NCBI RefSeq assembly: GCF_039539445.1
Contig: NZ_BAABDD010000042.1
Span: forward strand, 1-34,046
Source of the DNA: Salinactinospora qingdaonensis
Lineage (GTDB): Bacteria; Actinomycetota; Actinomycetes; Streptosporangiales; Streptosporangiaceae
Direction of reading: 5' to 3'
Length of the DNA: 34,046 nt
In this document: piece after piece, positions 1 to 7,450 of the stretch
How the letters are laid out: the number at the start of each line of letters is the position of its first letter
How positions within the stretch are numbered: position 1 is the first letter of the stretch
The notes under the pieces: model-generated
What the model saw: the letters and a program-made list of their open reading frames with translations, nothing else
What the model was told of the DNA's origin: nothing
Database searches by the model: none
Program-made: the position numbers and the translations under genes

Positions 1-2
1 GC

Positions 3-92
3 CAGCGCATCTGCGCCCTCAACGCCGCGATCTGGCACAACTGGCTCATCGACGCCCCCGTCAAACGCTCCCTGACCGCCTACGACCACTGA
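3..92 (+). CDS. IS982-type transposase, C-terminal end (5' part outside window)
   Basis: Reading from base 3 gives about 29 residues that include ALNAAIWHNWL and end in KRSLTAYDH before TGA at 90-92. This ending is characteristic of actinobacterial IS982-family DDE transposases, which act in cut-and-paste movement of the element. Only the last part is present, so whether the gene is intact cannot be judged. The right inverted repeat of the element should lie shortly after base 92, but I could not identify it without the other end. Family assignment rests on recalled similarity of the C-terminus. Confidence 0.7.
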   Translation, partial: QRICALNAAIWHNWLIDAPVKRSLTAYDH

Positions 93-262
93 CCAGCAAC
101 AACCATTCCCCATCAACGATCTAGGTGCTGTTTCTCCAACGGCTGGGGACCGTGACGGGGCTCGTCGGCTCCTACCTCGATCGCTTCGTGAACTCGATAG
201 TGTGCGGGGCCGGCGGTGGGTAGCAGCGGCACGGCCACGCGCGCGTATGCGATACTGCCACT

Positions 263-835
263 ATGGCAGTTGGTTCGTTCATGGTCGCGCTTGGTACGCC
301 CGCTCCCGACTTCGCGCTGCCCTCAGTCGAGGGCAAGACGGTGGCGCTGCACGACTTCGCCGACGCTTCGGCGTTGCTGGTGATCTTCCTGTCCAACCAC
401 TGTCCCTACGTGCGCAGGATCGAGCACGGTATCGGTGCGCTCACCTCGCGCTACCAACAGCGGGGCGTGGCAACCGTGGGCATTTGCAGTAACGACGTCA
501 GCACCCACCCCGATGATGCTGCCACGCATCTGGCCGAGCAGGCCGAGCGCGCCGGTTTCACCTTCCCCTACCTGGTCGACGAGAGCCAGGAGGTCGCCCG
601 GGCCTACCGCGCCGCCTGCACGCCGGACTTCTTCCTCTACGACGGGCAACGCCGGTTGGCCTACCGGGGCGAGTTCGACGCCGCTCGGCCCGGCAACGAC
701 CACCCCGTCGACGGCGCGAGTATGCAGGCCGCTCTTGAGGCGGTGCTGGCGGGTGAGCCGGTGCCTGAGCCCCACACCCCCAGCTTGGGCTGTGGCATCA
801 AGTGGAAGCCCGGCAACGCGCCTGACGAGCGGTGA
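263..835 (+). CDS. Thioredoxin-fold (AhpC/TSA-like) redox protein
   Basis: A 190-residue cytosolic protein of the peroxiredoxin-like branch of the thioredoxin superfamily. The N-terminal APDFALPSVEGKTVAL resembles the start of AhpC/TSA domains. The motif SNHCPYV places the likely active cysteine at residue 47, and the CTPDFF segment supplies the cis-proline-type loop near residue 119. The C-terminal SLGCGIKWKPGN is a signature of the small 'thioredoxin family protein' group with NHCPYV. There is no CxxC pair, so a peroxidase or reductase role is more likely than a disulfide-exchange role; the substrate is unknown. No Shine-Dalgarno is visible before the ATG; a GATACT-like -10 about 10 bases upstream suggests a leaderless message. 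A later in-frame ATG at 281 is possible. It stands alone and converges on the HxlR-type gene. Confidence 0.85.
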   Translation: MAVGSFMVALGTPAPDFALPSVEGKTVALHDFADASALLVIFLSNHCPYVRRIEHGIGALTSRYQQRGVATVGICSNDVSTHPDDAATHLAEQAERAGFTFPYLVDESQEVARAYRAACTPDFFLYDGQRRLAYRGEFDAARPGNDHPVDGASMQAALEAVLAGEPVPEPHTPSLGCGIKWKPGNAPDER

Positions 836-867
836 ACCACCGCCCTAGGCGCCGGCGCCTGTCGGCT

Positions 868-883
868 GCCCCCGCGAGGGGGC
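868..883. terminator. Hairpin between convergent genes
   Basis: GCCCCC and GGGGGC form a perfect 6-bp stem around a GCGA tetraloop. It lies in the 61-bp gap between the stop codons of the thioredoxin-fold gene and the HxlR-type gene, so it can serve both. No T tract follows, as is common in high-GC actinobacteria. Confidence 0.6.
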
Positions 884-896
884 GACGGAGCTGAGG

Positions 897-1548
897 TCAG
901 CGGGGGCGCACGGTGAAGATCTCGACGAAACGTGCGAGCAGCTCCCGGTTTCCGACCAGGGTGCCCTCACCGTTGTCGACCGCCTCGCCGGGGCGCAGTT
1001 CCCCGGAGAGCAGCGCGTGTAGCCGCGGGCCGGCCTCGATGTGCAGATCGGCATCGGCGAGTCGACCCCGGCCGGTAGCCAATCGCGCGTTGTCGACGCG
1101 GGTGTGGATGACACTGCCGTCGACGTGGAGCTCGTAGCCCAGGTGCACCCCGCGTGCCGCCTCGGAGCGAAAGGCCATGCGCAGGGCCGTGCTCGTCGAG
1201 TCGGGGGTGACGATTTCCTCGGGGGCGTGGCTCGCTCGGCGAACGTGCGTCCCACCGGCCAAGGGTGAGCACAATGTCCTCCAGTTCGTCTCCATAGCCG
1301 GTGAGTTCGTAGACCACCGCCGAGGCCGGTCGGGGCCGTACTCGGCGCTGCACGATCCCGCTGTGTTCGAGTTCCTTGAGTCGTGCCGAGAGGACGCTGG
1401 TGGGGATTCGCGGCAGGCCGTGGCGCAGGTCGGTGAAGCGTTTGGGGCCTACTGCCAGGTCACGGATAACGAGTAGGGTCCAGCGTTCTCCCACGAGTTC
1501 GAGGGCGCGCGCGAGTCCACAGAACTGTCCGTAGGACCGGCTGGTCAT
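897..1548 (-). pseudogene. HxlR-type winged-helix regulator with SCP2-like tail, one-base frameshift
   Basis: The first frame (start ATG 1546-1548) encodes an HxlR-type DNA-binding domain: ALELVGERWTLLVIRDL, FTDLRHGLPRI, VLSARLKELE and YELTGYG, residues about 10-95. The reading then leaves frame. The -1 related frame ending at 897 continues with EEIVTPDSTSTALRMAF and a sterol-carrier-like C-terminal domain ending in LLARFVEIFTVRPR. Deleting one C from the C5 run at 1221-1225 joins them as EPRPEEIVTPDS, a junction I recognise from intact actinobacterial homologues, and 651 bases then give a regular 216-residue protein. It is therefore either a recent pseudogene, a phase-variable gene or a sequencing error. 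No Shine-Dalgarno precedes the start; a TAGAAT box sits just upstream, which suggests a leaderless transcript. Confidence 0.8.
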
Positions 1549-1568
1549 AATGCTGATTCTAGATTATG
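1546..1568. promoter_or_regulatory. Inverted repeat over the start of the HxlR-type gene
   Basis: CATAAT (1546-1551) and ATTATG (1563-1568) form a perfect 6-bp inverted repeat with 11 bases between. It overlaps the start codon and encloses a TAGAAT -10-like box for the minus-strand gene. The position fits an autoregulatory operator for the HxlR-type protein. This is inference from position and symmetry only. Confidence 0.4.
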
Positions 1569-2064
1569 TTCCCCGCTTGCCTTGGTGGAGTTAGGTGCGG
1601 CAAAAATCCGTCTCCGTGGCTGCGGTGGTGCTCACCGCGCAGTGCTGCTTCGTCGAGCGGTAGCACTGCGGCAGAGACCACATAAGCCCTGGTCGTGCCC
1701 TCGTGGTGTGGCTGGTTGCCGGAGGTCCTGCCGTCGTGGTCCCGACGTGGTGGTGCTTTGGCCATGCGTGGCGGCGCCGACCTCATCGCGCTGGATAATT
1801 TTTGATTTCTCCGGCGGTCGCACGTCGGTGTGGCCGCTGATCATGAGGTGATCTTCCCTCATTTAGTAAAGAGTAAGAATTGCGCGAGAAAATGTATCTA
1901 TGAGGGGGTGGCTGTTTGTTAATAATTGTTTTGGAGGGGGTGAAAAAAGGTGATGTCTCCGCGAATGTGGGAAGGTGTGCGTGGCTTATAGTCGGCCGGT
2001 GTGTTCCCGACCGGCAGCACTGCTGAGGTTGCCTCATCGCTCTCGCCTCCCCACGGCCCCGGCG
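1569..2064. other. Gene-free stretch with AT-rich core
   Basis: No reading frame here has a plausible start, codon pattern or recognisable motif. Bases about 1795-1965 are markedly AT-rich for this genome (runs such as TTAATAATTG and TGAAAAAAGG). This could hold promoters or a small RNA, but I see no defined structure apart from the hairpin that follows at 2065. Confidence 0.4.
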
Positions 2065-2092
2065 GGGGTCCCGCGCTGTGGCGCGGGACCCC
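2065..2092. terminator. Terminator downstream of the P450 gene
   Basis: GGGGTCCCGCGC (2065-2076) and GCGCGGGACCCC (2081-2092) form a perfect 12-bp stem with a TGTG loop. It begins 18 bases past the P450 stop codon on the minus strand. Confidence 0.8.
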
Positions 2093-2109
2093 ACAGTGTT
2101 CACCTTGGC

Positions 2110-3324
2110 TCAGTTCGTGGTGAAGCGTACCGGCAGTTCGGCGGGGCCACGGGTGAAGACCCCCTGCTCGGCGGGGACGAAGCCCTCGGCCAGTTCTAGG
2201 TTCGGTAGGGCATCCAACAGTTGGTTCGTCCCCACCTCCACCTCGGCCTTGGACAGCAGCGCTCCAACGCAGAAGTGGCGACCGAGGGAGAAGGCGAGGT
2301 GGTTGGCAGCAGCCGAGAACGCCCGATCGATCAGCACATCCTCGCGGAAGATGTTAAAGCGGTCGGGCTCGGCATACTTTCGGTCATCCCGATTGGCGGC
2401 ACCGATGAGGCAGGTGAGGGTCGACCCCGCCGGAACCACCCCGCCGCTGAGCTCCACGTCCTCAGCGGGTTGCCGCATGATCATGTGCACCGGGGGCGAG
2501 TAGCGCAACGTCTCCACGAACGCCGCGGAAATCAGGCTGCGGTCCTCCCGCACAGCAGCCATCTGCTCAGGGTGGGTGAGCAGGTTGGTGAACAGGCTCG
2601 CCATCGCCTTGTCCGTCGTCTCGCCGCCGGCCGCCAGCAGCAGGCTGCAAAACGCCTTGATTTCCTCGTCGCTCATCTGGGTTCCGTCGATCTCGGCGGA
2701 GCACAGCGTCGACAGCAGATCGTCGCCCAGGTTCTCGCGGCGCTCGCGGATGATCGGGATCAGATAGTCGGCCAGCTCCTCGCGGGTGCGCAGTCCCGCA
2801 GCGGCCACGTCGGGGTCTTGGCTGAGGTTGCCCAAGAACCCGATGATCGCGGTGTACCAGTCATGGAACTTGTCGTGATCGTCCTTGCTCAACCCCAGCA
2901 TGTCGACGATCACGTTGATAGGAAATCTGGTTGCGAAGTCTGCGACCAGATCGGCCTGGCCCGCCCCTTGGAACCGCTCGATCAGTTCGCGCGCGTTGCG
3001 CTCGATGACCGGCAGAAACTTCTCTTGCAACTCGTCGCCCCGGAAGGCCGGCGCCACCAGTGCCCGGTGGGTGGCGTGCTCGCGCCCGCTCATTTGCACG
3101 ATGGTCCGGCCATGGACCGGCTCCAGTTGCCATTCGTAGTTTTCGGTAGTGAAGACCGGATTGCGGAAGGCCGTATGCACATCCTCGTAGCGCGAAACGA
3201 TGTAACTCTGGGTTGGCTCATGCCAGAGGAGTGGAAATTCGTCCCGCATGATTCGGTAGGCGGGGTAAGGATCTTCTGCGAACTCGGCGGAAAGTATGTC
3301 CGGCGCTTCTCGGGTTGAGGACAT
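2110..3324 (-). CDS. Cytochrome P450, CypX-like (pulcherriminic acid synthase family resemblance)
   Basis: A complete 404-residue soluble class I bacterial P450. Visible landmarks are the I-helix AAGGETT, the K-helix ETLR, the PxRF-type region (EPDRFNIFRED) and the heme loop FSLGRHFCVGA with the ligand Cys at about residue 352. The stretches IGAANRD, SGREHATHR, MLGLSKDDHD and FTRGPAELPVRF closely recall Bacillus CypX, which oxidises cyclo-dileucine to pulcherriminic acid. No cyclodipeptide synthase is visible nearby, so the substrate is open. It needs ferredoxin and a reductase, neither of which is next to it. The start is well supported by AAAGGAG at 3329-3335, six bases or so before ATG. 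It diverges from crtI, and a role in tailoring the carotenoid is an alternative idea from context. Confidence 0.9.
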   Translation of the reverse strand: MSSTREAPDILSAEFAEDPYPAYRIMRDEFPLLWHEPTQSYIVSRYEDVHTAFRNPVFTTENYEWQLEPVHGRTIVQMSGREHATHRALVAPAFRGDELQEKFLPVIERNARELIERFQGAGQADLVADFATRFPINVIVDMLGLSKDDHDKFHDWYTAIIGFLGNLSQDPDVAAAGLRTREELADYLIPIIRERRENLGDDLLSTLCSAEIDGTQMSDEEIKAFCSLLLAAGGETTDKAMASLFTNLLTHPEQMAAVREDRSLISAAFVETLRYSPPVHMIMRQPAEDVELSGGVVPAGSTLTCLIGAANRDDRKYAEPDRFNIFREDVLIDRAFSAAANHLAFSLGRHFCVGALLSKAEVEVGTNQLLDALPNLELAEGFVPAEQGVFTRGPAELPVRFTTN

Positions 3325-3861
3325 CGGGCTCCTTTAGAGGTTCACCTTCGATTTTCCCGGAATACTAACTAAAGGCACAAAAGCGTTCAAGAGCTTAAAA
3401 TTGCCTATCGAGGCATCGTGAAGCGCGCTATCTCGCTGTGCACCGACTGCCCTTGCCGGCGAACAGTCACATTTGTGCCGGTCAGTCGACATCGCGGGAT
3501 TGTCCGGAGACGCTGCGGACAGGGAGAGGGATCGAGGCGCCCCACCCCCGTGGGAAACATGGTGTGGAATAAACCACTTCGTACCGTAATCTCCCTGTTG
3601 CTAACCGCGCCGCTTATCCCGTCTCCGACAACAACCGGACATGCCGCGCGCCGAACATGGTCCCTTCTCCCTCGATCGGGCATGCTTAGCCAGTGTCAGG
3701 ACCGTCCCCGGCCACATCCCGAAGAGACGTCCACAGCCCACCGGCACTACGGCGCCATGGCCGTACTGTGCGCACCGCCAGCCACCAGCCCCGCTGCCTT
3801 TGCCCGTCGCCGGCCACTCCGTTCGGCCCCTCACCGCGCCCAACCGCACTTGGGAGGATGT
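3325..3861. other. Divergent intergenic region between P450 and crtI
   Basis: About 537 bases. The part next to the P450 gene (3340-3410) is AT-rich and presumably holds its promoter. The crtI frame is open upstream of 3862, but the encoded residues look non-coding (many Arg, Pro and Ser, no match to CrtI N-termini). A GGAAT (3566-3570) and CGTA (3585-3588) pair resembles an ECF sigma promoter, but the spacing of 14 bases is short and I give it little weight. Confidence 0.45.
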
Positions 3862-5379
3862 GTGCGAACCGTTCCCGCCCCAGCCGATCACATCGTCGTC
3901 GTGGGGGCTGGGTTGGCTGGGCTGTCGGCAGCCCTCCACCTGCTCGGCGCCGGCCGTCAGGTCACCATCGTCGAACGCGACGATCACCCCGGGGGCCGCG
4001 CGGGCCGCTTGGACCTCGACGGCTTCCACATCGACACCGGGCCCACGGTGCTGACCATGCCCGAGCTCCTCGACGAGACCTTCGCGTCGGTGGGCGAGTC
4101 CCTCGCCGACCGGCTCGACCTCGTTCCGCTGCACCCCGCCTACCGCGCCGCCTTCGCGGACGGTTCCACCATCGACGTCCATACCGACCCCACCGCCATG
4201 GTCGAGGAGGTGCGCCGCGTCGCCGGCGACCGCGACGCCAACGGCTATCTGCGGCTGCGCGCCTGGCTGCGCCGGCTCTACCAGGCCCAACTGCGACGCT
4301 TCATCGACGTCAACTTCGACTCCCCACTCACCCTGATCTCGCCCGAACTGGCCCGGCTCGCCGCACTTGGCGGCTTCGGCCGTCTGGCGCCCACCATCGC
4401 CGGTTTCCTCTCCGACGAGCGCCTCCAACGCATCTTCAGCTTCCAGTCGCTCTACGCCGGCGTCTCCCCCCAACGGGCCCTCGCCGCCTACGCGGTCATC
4501 GCCTACATGGACACCGTCGCCGGGGTCTACTTTCCCCGCGGCGGTATGCGAGCGCTGGGCACAGCCCTGGCCGGCGCCGCCGCCGACGCCGGCGCGCGGC
4601 TGCGCTACGGCAGCACCGTCTCCCGCCTGGAACGCCGCAGCGACCGCATCACCGCCGTACTCACCGCCGAGGGCGAACGCATCCCCTGCGACGCCGTCAT
4701 CCTCACCATGGACCTGCCTATGGCCTACCGGCTGCTGGGCCGCGCACCGCTGCGGCCGGTGCCGCTGCGTTTCTCCCCCTCAGCAGTGGTGCTGCACGCC
4801 GGAACCAGTCGAACCTGGCCTGAGCTGAGCCACCACACGATCTCCTTCGGCCACGCCTGGCACGCCACCTTTGACGAGATCATCAACCAAGGCCGCGTCA
4901 TGAGCGACCCCTCGCTGCTCATCTCCCGGCCCACCGCCACCGACCCTGCGCTGGCGCCCGACGGGGCCCATCTCCACTACGTCCTGGCTCCCTGCCCCAA
5001 CCTGCGCGCGGCCCCTATCGACTGGCGCCAGACCGCGCCACGCTACCGCGACGAGCTCATCCAGACGCTGCAACAGCGTGGGCTGGCCGGCTTCGCCAAC
5101 GCCATCCTCACCGAGCACCTCGTCACCCCCGCCGACTGGTCTCGGCAGGGCCACGCCTTCGGTACCCCCTTCGCCACCGCCCACACGTTCGCCCAAACCG
5201 GCCCCTTCCGCCCCCGCAACATGGTCGCTGGCCTGCGCAACGCCGTCCTCGCCGGGTGCGGGACGACCCCCGGGGTCGGCCTGCCCACCGTCGTCATCTC
5301 CGGCAAACTCGCCGCTGCCCGTGTCACGGGAGCCTCCCGCACCGCGCGCCGCCCCACCGTGATCTCCGGGAGCCACTGA
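3862..5379 (+). CDS. crtI: Phytoene desaturase
   Basis: A 505-residue FAD-dependent CrtI-type desaturase that converts phytoene stepwise to lycopene at the membrane. The N-terminal dinucleotide-binding motif VVVGAGLAGLSAALHL is followed by an acidic strand end VERD and GGRAGRLDLDGFHIDTGPT. The middle holds VYFPRGGMRALGTAL. The C-terminus has the family's GTTPGVGLPTVVISGKLAA flavin-binding segment. I chose GTG at 3862 because GGGAGG at 3852-3857 precedes it and because homology begins about 10 residues later; the frame stays open further upstream. The length fits the family (about 490-510). The stop overlaps the start of crtB (TGATG), so the two are translationally coupled and make lycopene together. 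Confidence 0.93.
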   Translation: MRTVPAPADHIVVVGAGLAGLSAALHLLGAGRQVTIVERDDHPGGRAGRLDLDGFHIDTGPTVLTMPELLDETFASVGESLADRLDLVPLHPAYRAAFADGSTIDVHTDPTAMVEEVRRVAGDRDANGYLRLRAWLRRLYQAQLRRFIDVNFDSPLTLISPELARLAALGGFGRLAPTIAGFLSDERLQRIFSFQSLYAGVSPQRALAAYAVIAYMDTVAGVYFPRGGMRALGTALAGAAADAGARLRYGSTVSRLERRSDRITAVLTAEGERIPCDAVILTMDLPMAYRLLGRAPLRPVPLRFSPSAVVLHAGTSRTWPELSHHTISFGHAWHATFDEIINQGRVMSDPSLLISRPTATDPALAPDGAHLHYVLAPCPNLRAAPIDWRQTAPRYRDELIQTLQQRGLAGFANAILTEHLVTPADWSRQGHAFGTPFATAHTFAQTGPFRPRNMVAGLRNAVLAGCGTTPGVGLPTVVISGKLAAARVTGASRTARRPTVISGSH

Positions 5380-6341
5380 TGCGAACCGAACTGGACCTGG
5401 CCGGCATCGACACTCCCGAACTGCGCGCGGCCTACCAGCACTGCCGCGCGCTGCACGCCCGCTATGGGCGCACCTACTACCTGGCCACCCGGATCTTGCC
5501 GCCCTGGCGCCGGCCCGCGATCCACGCCCTCTACGGTTTCGCCCGCTGGGTCGATGACGTCGTCGACGAAAACGGCGCCGCCGGCCGGTCCCCGGCCACC
5601 GTCCTCGCCGCTCTCGACGCCGAACTGCGCAGCGCTCTCGCCGGCGACCCCCCACCTCCCGCCGGTCGGCCCCCGCGCCCGGTGATCCGCGCCGTCGCCG
5701 ACACCGCCGCCCGCTACCACATCGACTCCGCGTACTTCTCGGCATTCATGGCCGCCATGCGCATGGACCTCACCCACACCAGCTACGCCACCCTGAACGA
5801 GCTACGCCGCTACATGTACGGCTCAGCCGCCGTCATCGGGCTGCAAGTGCTGCCCGTGCTCGGCACGGTCACCCCACGCGAGCGGGCGGCACCCCACGCC
5901 GCCGCCCTGGGGGAGGCGTTCCAACTCACGAACTTCCTGCGCGACGTGGCCGAAGACCTCGACCGTGGCCGCGTCTACCTGCCCCAGGACATCCTGGCCA
6001 CCCACGGCGTCGACCGCGCCTTGCTGCTGCAATGTCGCCGGCAGGGCCGCAACCACCCGCACGTACGCGCCGCGCTCGCCGACCTGGTGGCCCTCACCCG
6101 CGACATCTACGCTCAAGCCCGCCCCGGGATCGCGATGCTCTCGCCGGTCTCCCGCCCCTGCGTCGCCACCGCCTACACCCTCTATCAGGGCATCCTCGAC
6201 GAGATCGAGCGAGCCGACTATGACGTATGGCGCTGCCGCCACGCGGTGCCCACCCGGCGCAGGCTGCGCGTCGCGCTGCCCGCCCTGGGCCGCGCCGTGG
6301 CGGCGCGCGTCTCCACACGCTGGACTTCAGCGCCGAGCTAG
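5379..6341 (+). CDS. crtB: Phytoene synthase
   Basis: A 320-residue trans-isoprenyl diphosphate synthase that condenses two geranylgeranyl diphosphates into phytoene. Both Mg-diphosphate-binding aspartate motifs are present: DDVVDE with D59, D60 and D63, and DVAED with D189 and D193. The latter sits in the classic LTNFLRDVAEDLDRGRVYLP stretch. YGFARWVDD and YMYGSAAVIG are further family signatures. The start ATG overlaps the crtI stop by one base, with GGGAG about eight bases before it. No geranylgeranyl diphosphate synthase (crtE) is seen in the window, so the substrate must come from a gene elsewhere. Confidence 0.95.
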   Translation: MRTELDLAGIDTPELRAAYQHCRALHARYGRTYYLATRILPPWRRPAIHALYGFARWVDDVVDENGAAGRSPATVLAALDAELRSALAGDPPPPAGRPPRPVIRAVADTAARYHIDSAYFSAFMAAMRMDLTHTSYATLNELRRYMYGSAAVIGLQVLPVLGTVTPRERAAPHAAALGEAFQLTNFLRDVAEDLDRGRVYLPQDILATHGVDRALLLQCRRQGRNHPHVRAALADLVALTRDIYAQARPGIAMLSPVSRPCVATAYTLYQGILDEIERADYDVWRCRHAVPTRRRLRVALPALGRAVAARVSTRWTSAPS

Positions 6342-6407
6342 GCCACGGCCCTCCGCCGCCACGGCCGAGCTCGACTACCGCCCGCCAGGATCGACCATGC
6401 GAAAAGG

Positions 6408-7430
6408 ATGACCACCGTGCCACCTCACGACATCGCCCCCCGGCGCCTGCCGCTGCGGCGGATACCCACCACCTCGTGGTCGAGCCAGGAGCCGACGTGG
6501 CGCGACGCCTCGCCCGCCGTCATCGCCGCGGCCCTGAAACGCGCCCTCGCCCGCCCTTCGGGGAACTGGTATGTTCTCGCTGCCGCCGACGAGATCTGCT
6601 CCGAGCGCCCGTTCGGTCGCGTGGTCGCCGGCACCGAGGTGGTGGCCTGGCGAACCCCCGACGGCGCTCTCCACGCCGGCCCTGGGGCCTGCCCCCACCT
6701 GGGCGCTCCGCTGTGCCGCGGCGCCGTTGCCGAGGGGCGGGTGGTGTGCCGCTGGCACGGTCTCGCCCTAGGGCCTGCCGGGTTCGCCGGCTGGCAGCCC
6801 TACCCCACCCACGACGATGGCGCCCTGGCCTGGGTGCGCTTGGACGACGCCGGAGGTGAAGAGCCACTGCCCGCCCCCGTGCTGGCGCAACGCCCCGATC
6901 CCGCGCGCGCCATCACCGCGGTCGAGAGCATGGCCGGACGCTGCGAGCCCGAGGATGTCGTCGCCAACCGGCTCGACCCCTGGCACGGCTCGTGGTTCCA
7001 CCCCTACTCGTTCGTCGGGCTACGCGTCACCACGACCCCCCACGAGCCCGCCCCCACCGCCGAGAGCGACCGATTCGACGTCGAGGTGGCTTTCAAGGTC
7101 GCCGGACGGTTCGGCGTGCCGGTGCGCGCCGTGTTCACCTGTCCCGAGCCCCGCACTGTCGTCATGCGCATCACCGAGGGCGAAGGGGTGGGCAGCGTGG
7201 TTGAGACCCACGCCACCCCCCTCGGCGTCGACACCCACGGCGTGCCCCGCACCGCCGTCATCGAAGCCAGTATCGCCGCCTCCGACCGCCCCGGCTTCGC
7301 CGTCGCCCGGCGCGCCGCACGCGCCGTACGGCCACTGATGCGCCTGGCCGCCCGCCGGCTATGGCGCGACGACCTCGCCTATGCCGAACGGCGCTACACC
7401 CTGCGCGCCTCGGGACGCTGGCCCGGCTGA
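6408..7430 (+). CDS. Rieske non-heme iron oxygenase of the carotenoid locus (possibly DUF5914 type)
   Basis: A 340-residue protein with an intact Rieske [2Fe-2S] site, C95-P-H97 and C114-R-W-H117 (CPHLGAPLC and CRWHG). Downstream, DPWHGSWFH supplies D190, H193 and H198, which matches the 2-His-1-carboxylate triad (Dx2Hx4H) of ring-hydroxylating oxygenases. So it looks like a catalytically complete terminal oxygenase, not just an electron carrier. Proteins of this kind sit in actinobacterial carotenoid clusters, and I believe the C-terminal part corresponds to DUF5914; the reaction is not known to me. It follows crtB by 66 bases on the same strand and converges with crtU (20 bases between stops). 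The start is ambiguous: AAAAGG lies directly before ATG 6408 but at good distance from GTG 6417. Confidence 0.85.
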   Translation: MTTVPPHDIAPRRLPLRRIPTTSWSSQEPTWRDASPAVIAAALKRALARPSGNWYVLAAADEICSERPFGRVVAGTEVVAWRTPDGALHAGPGACPHLGAPLCRGAVAEGRVVCRWHGLALGPAGFAGWQPYPTHDDGALAWVRLDDAGGEEPLPAPVLAQRPDPARAITAVESMAGRCEPEDVVANRLDPWHGSWFHPYSFVGLRVTTTPHEPAPTAESDRFDVEVAFKVAGRFGVPVRAVFTCPEPRTVVMRITEGEGVGSVVETHATPLGVDTHGVPRTAVIEASIAASDRPGFAVARRAARAVRPLMRLAARRLWRDDLAYAERRYTLRASGRWPG

Positions 7431-7450
7431 GCCGCCGCCGACACCTGGGC

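Noticed and set aside
3566..3588. GGAAT-N14-CGTA as an ECF sigma promoter for crtI
   Set aside because: Spacer too short for typical ECF promoters and 270 bases from the start codon; mentioned only as weak.
3418..3861. N-terminal extension of the crtI frame by about 148 residues
   Set aside because: No CrtI-like sequence and no ribosome binding site at the upstream starts; GTG 3862 has GGGAGG and fits the family length.
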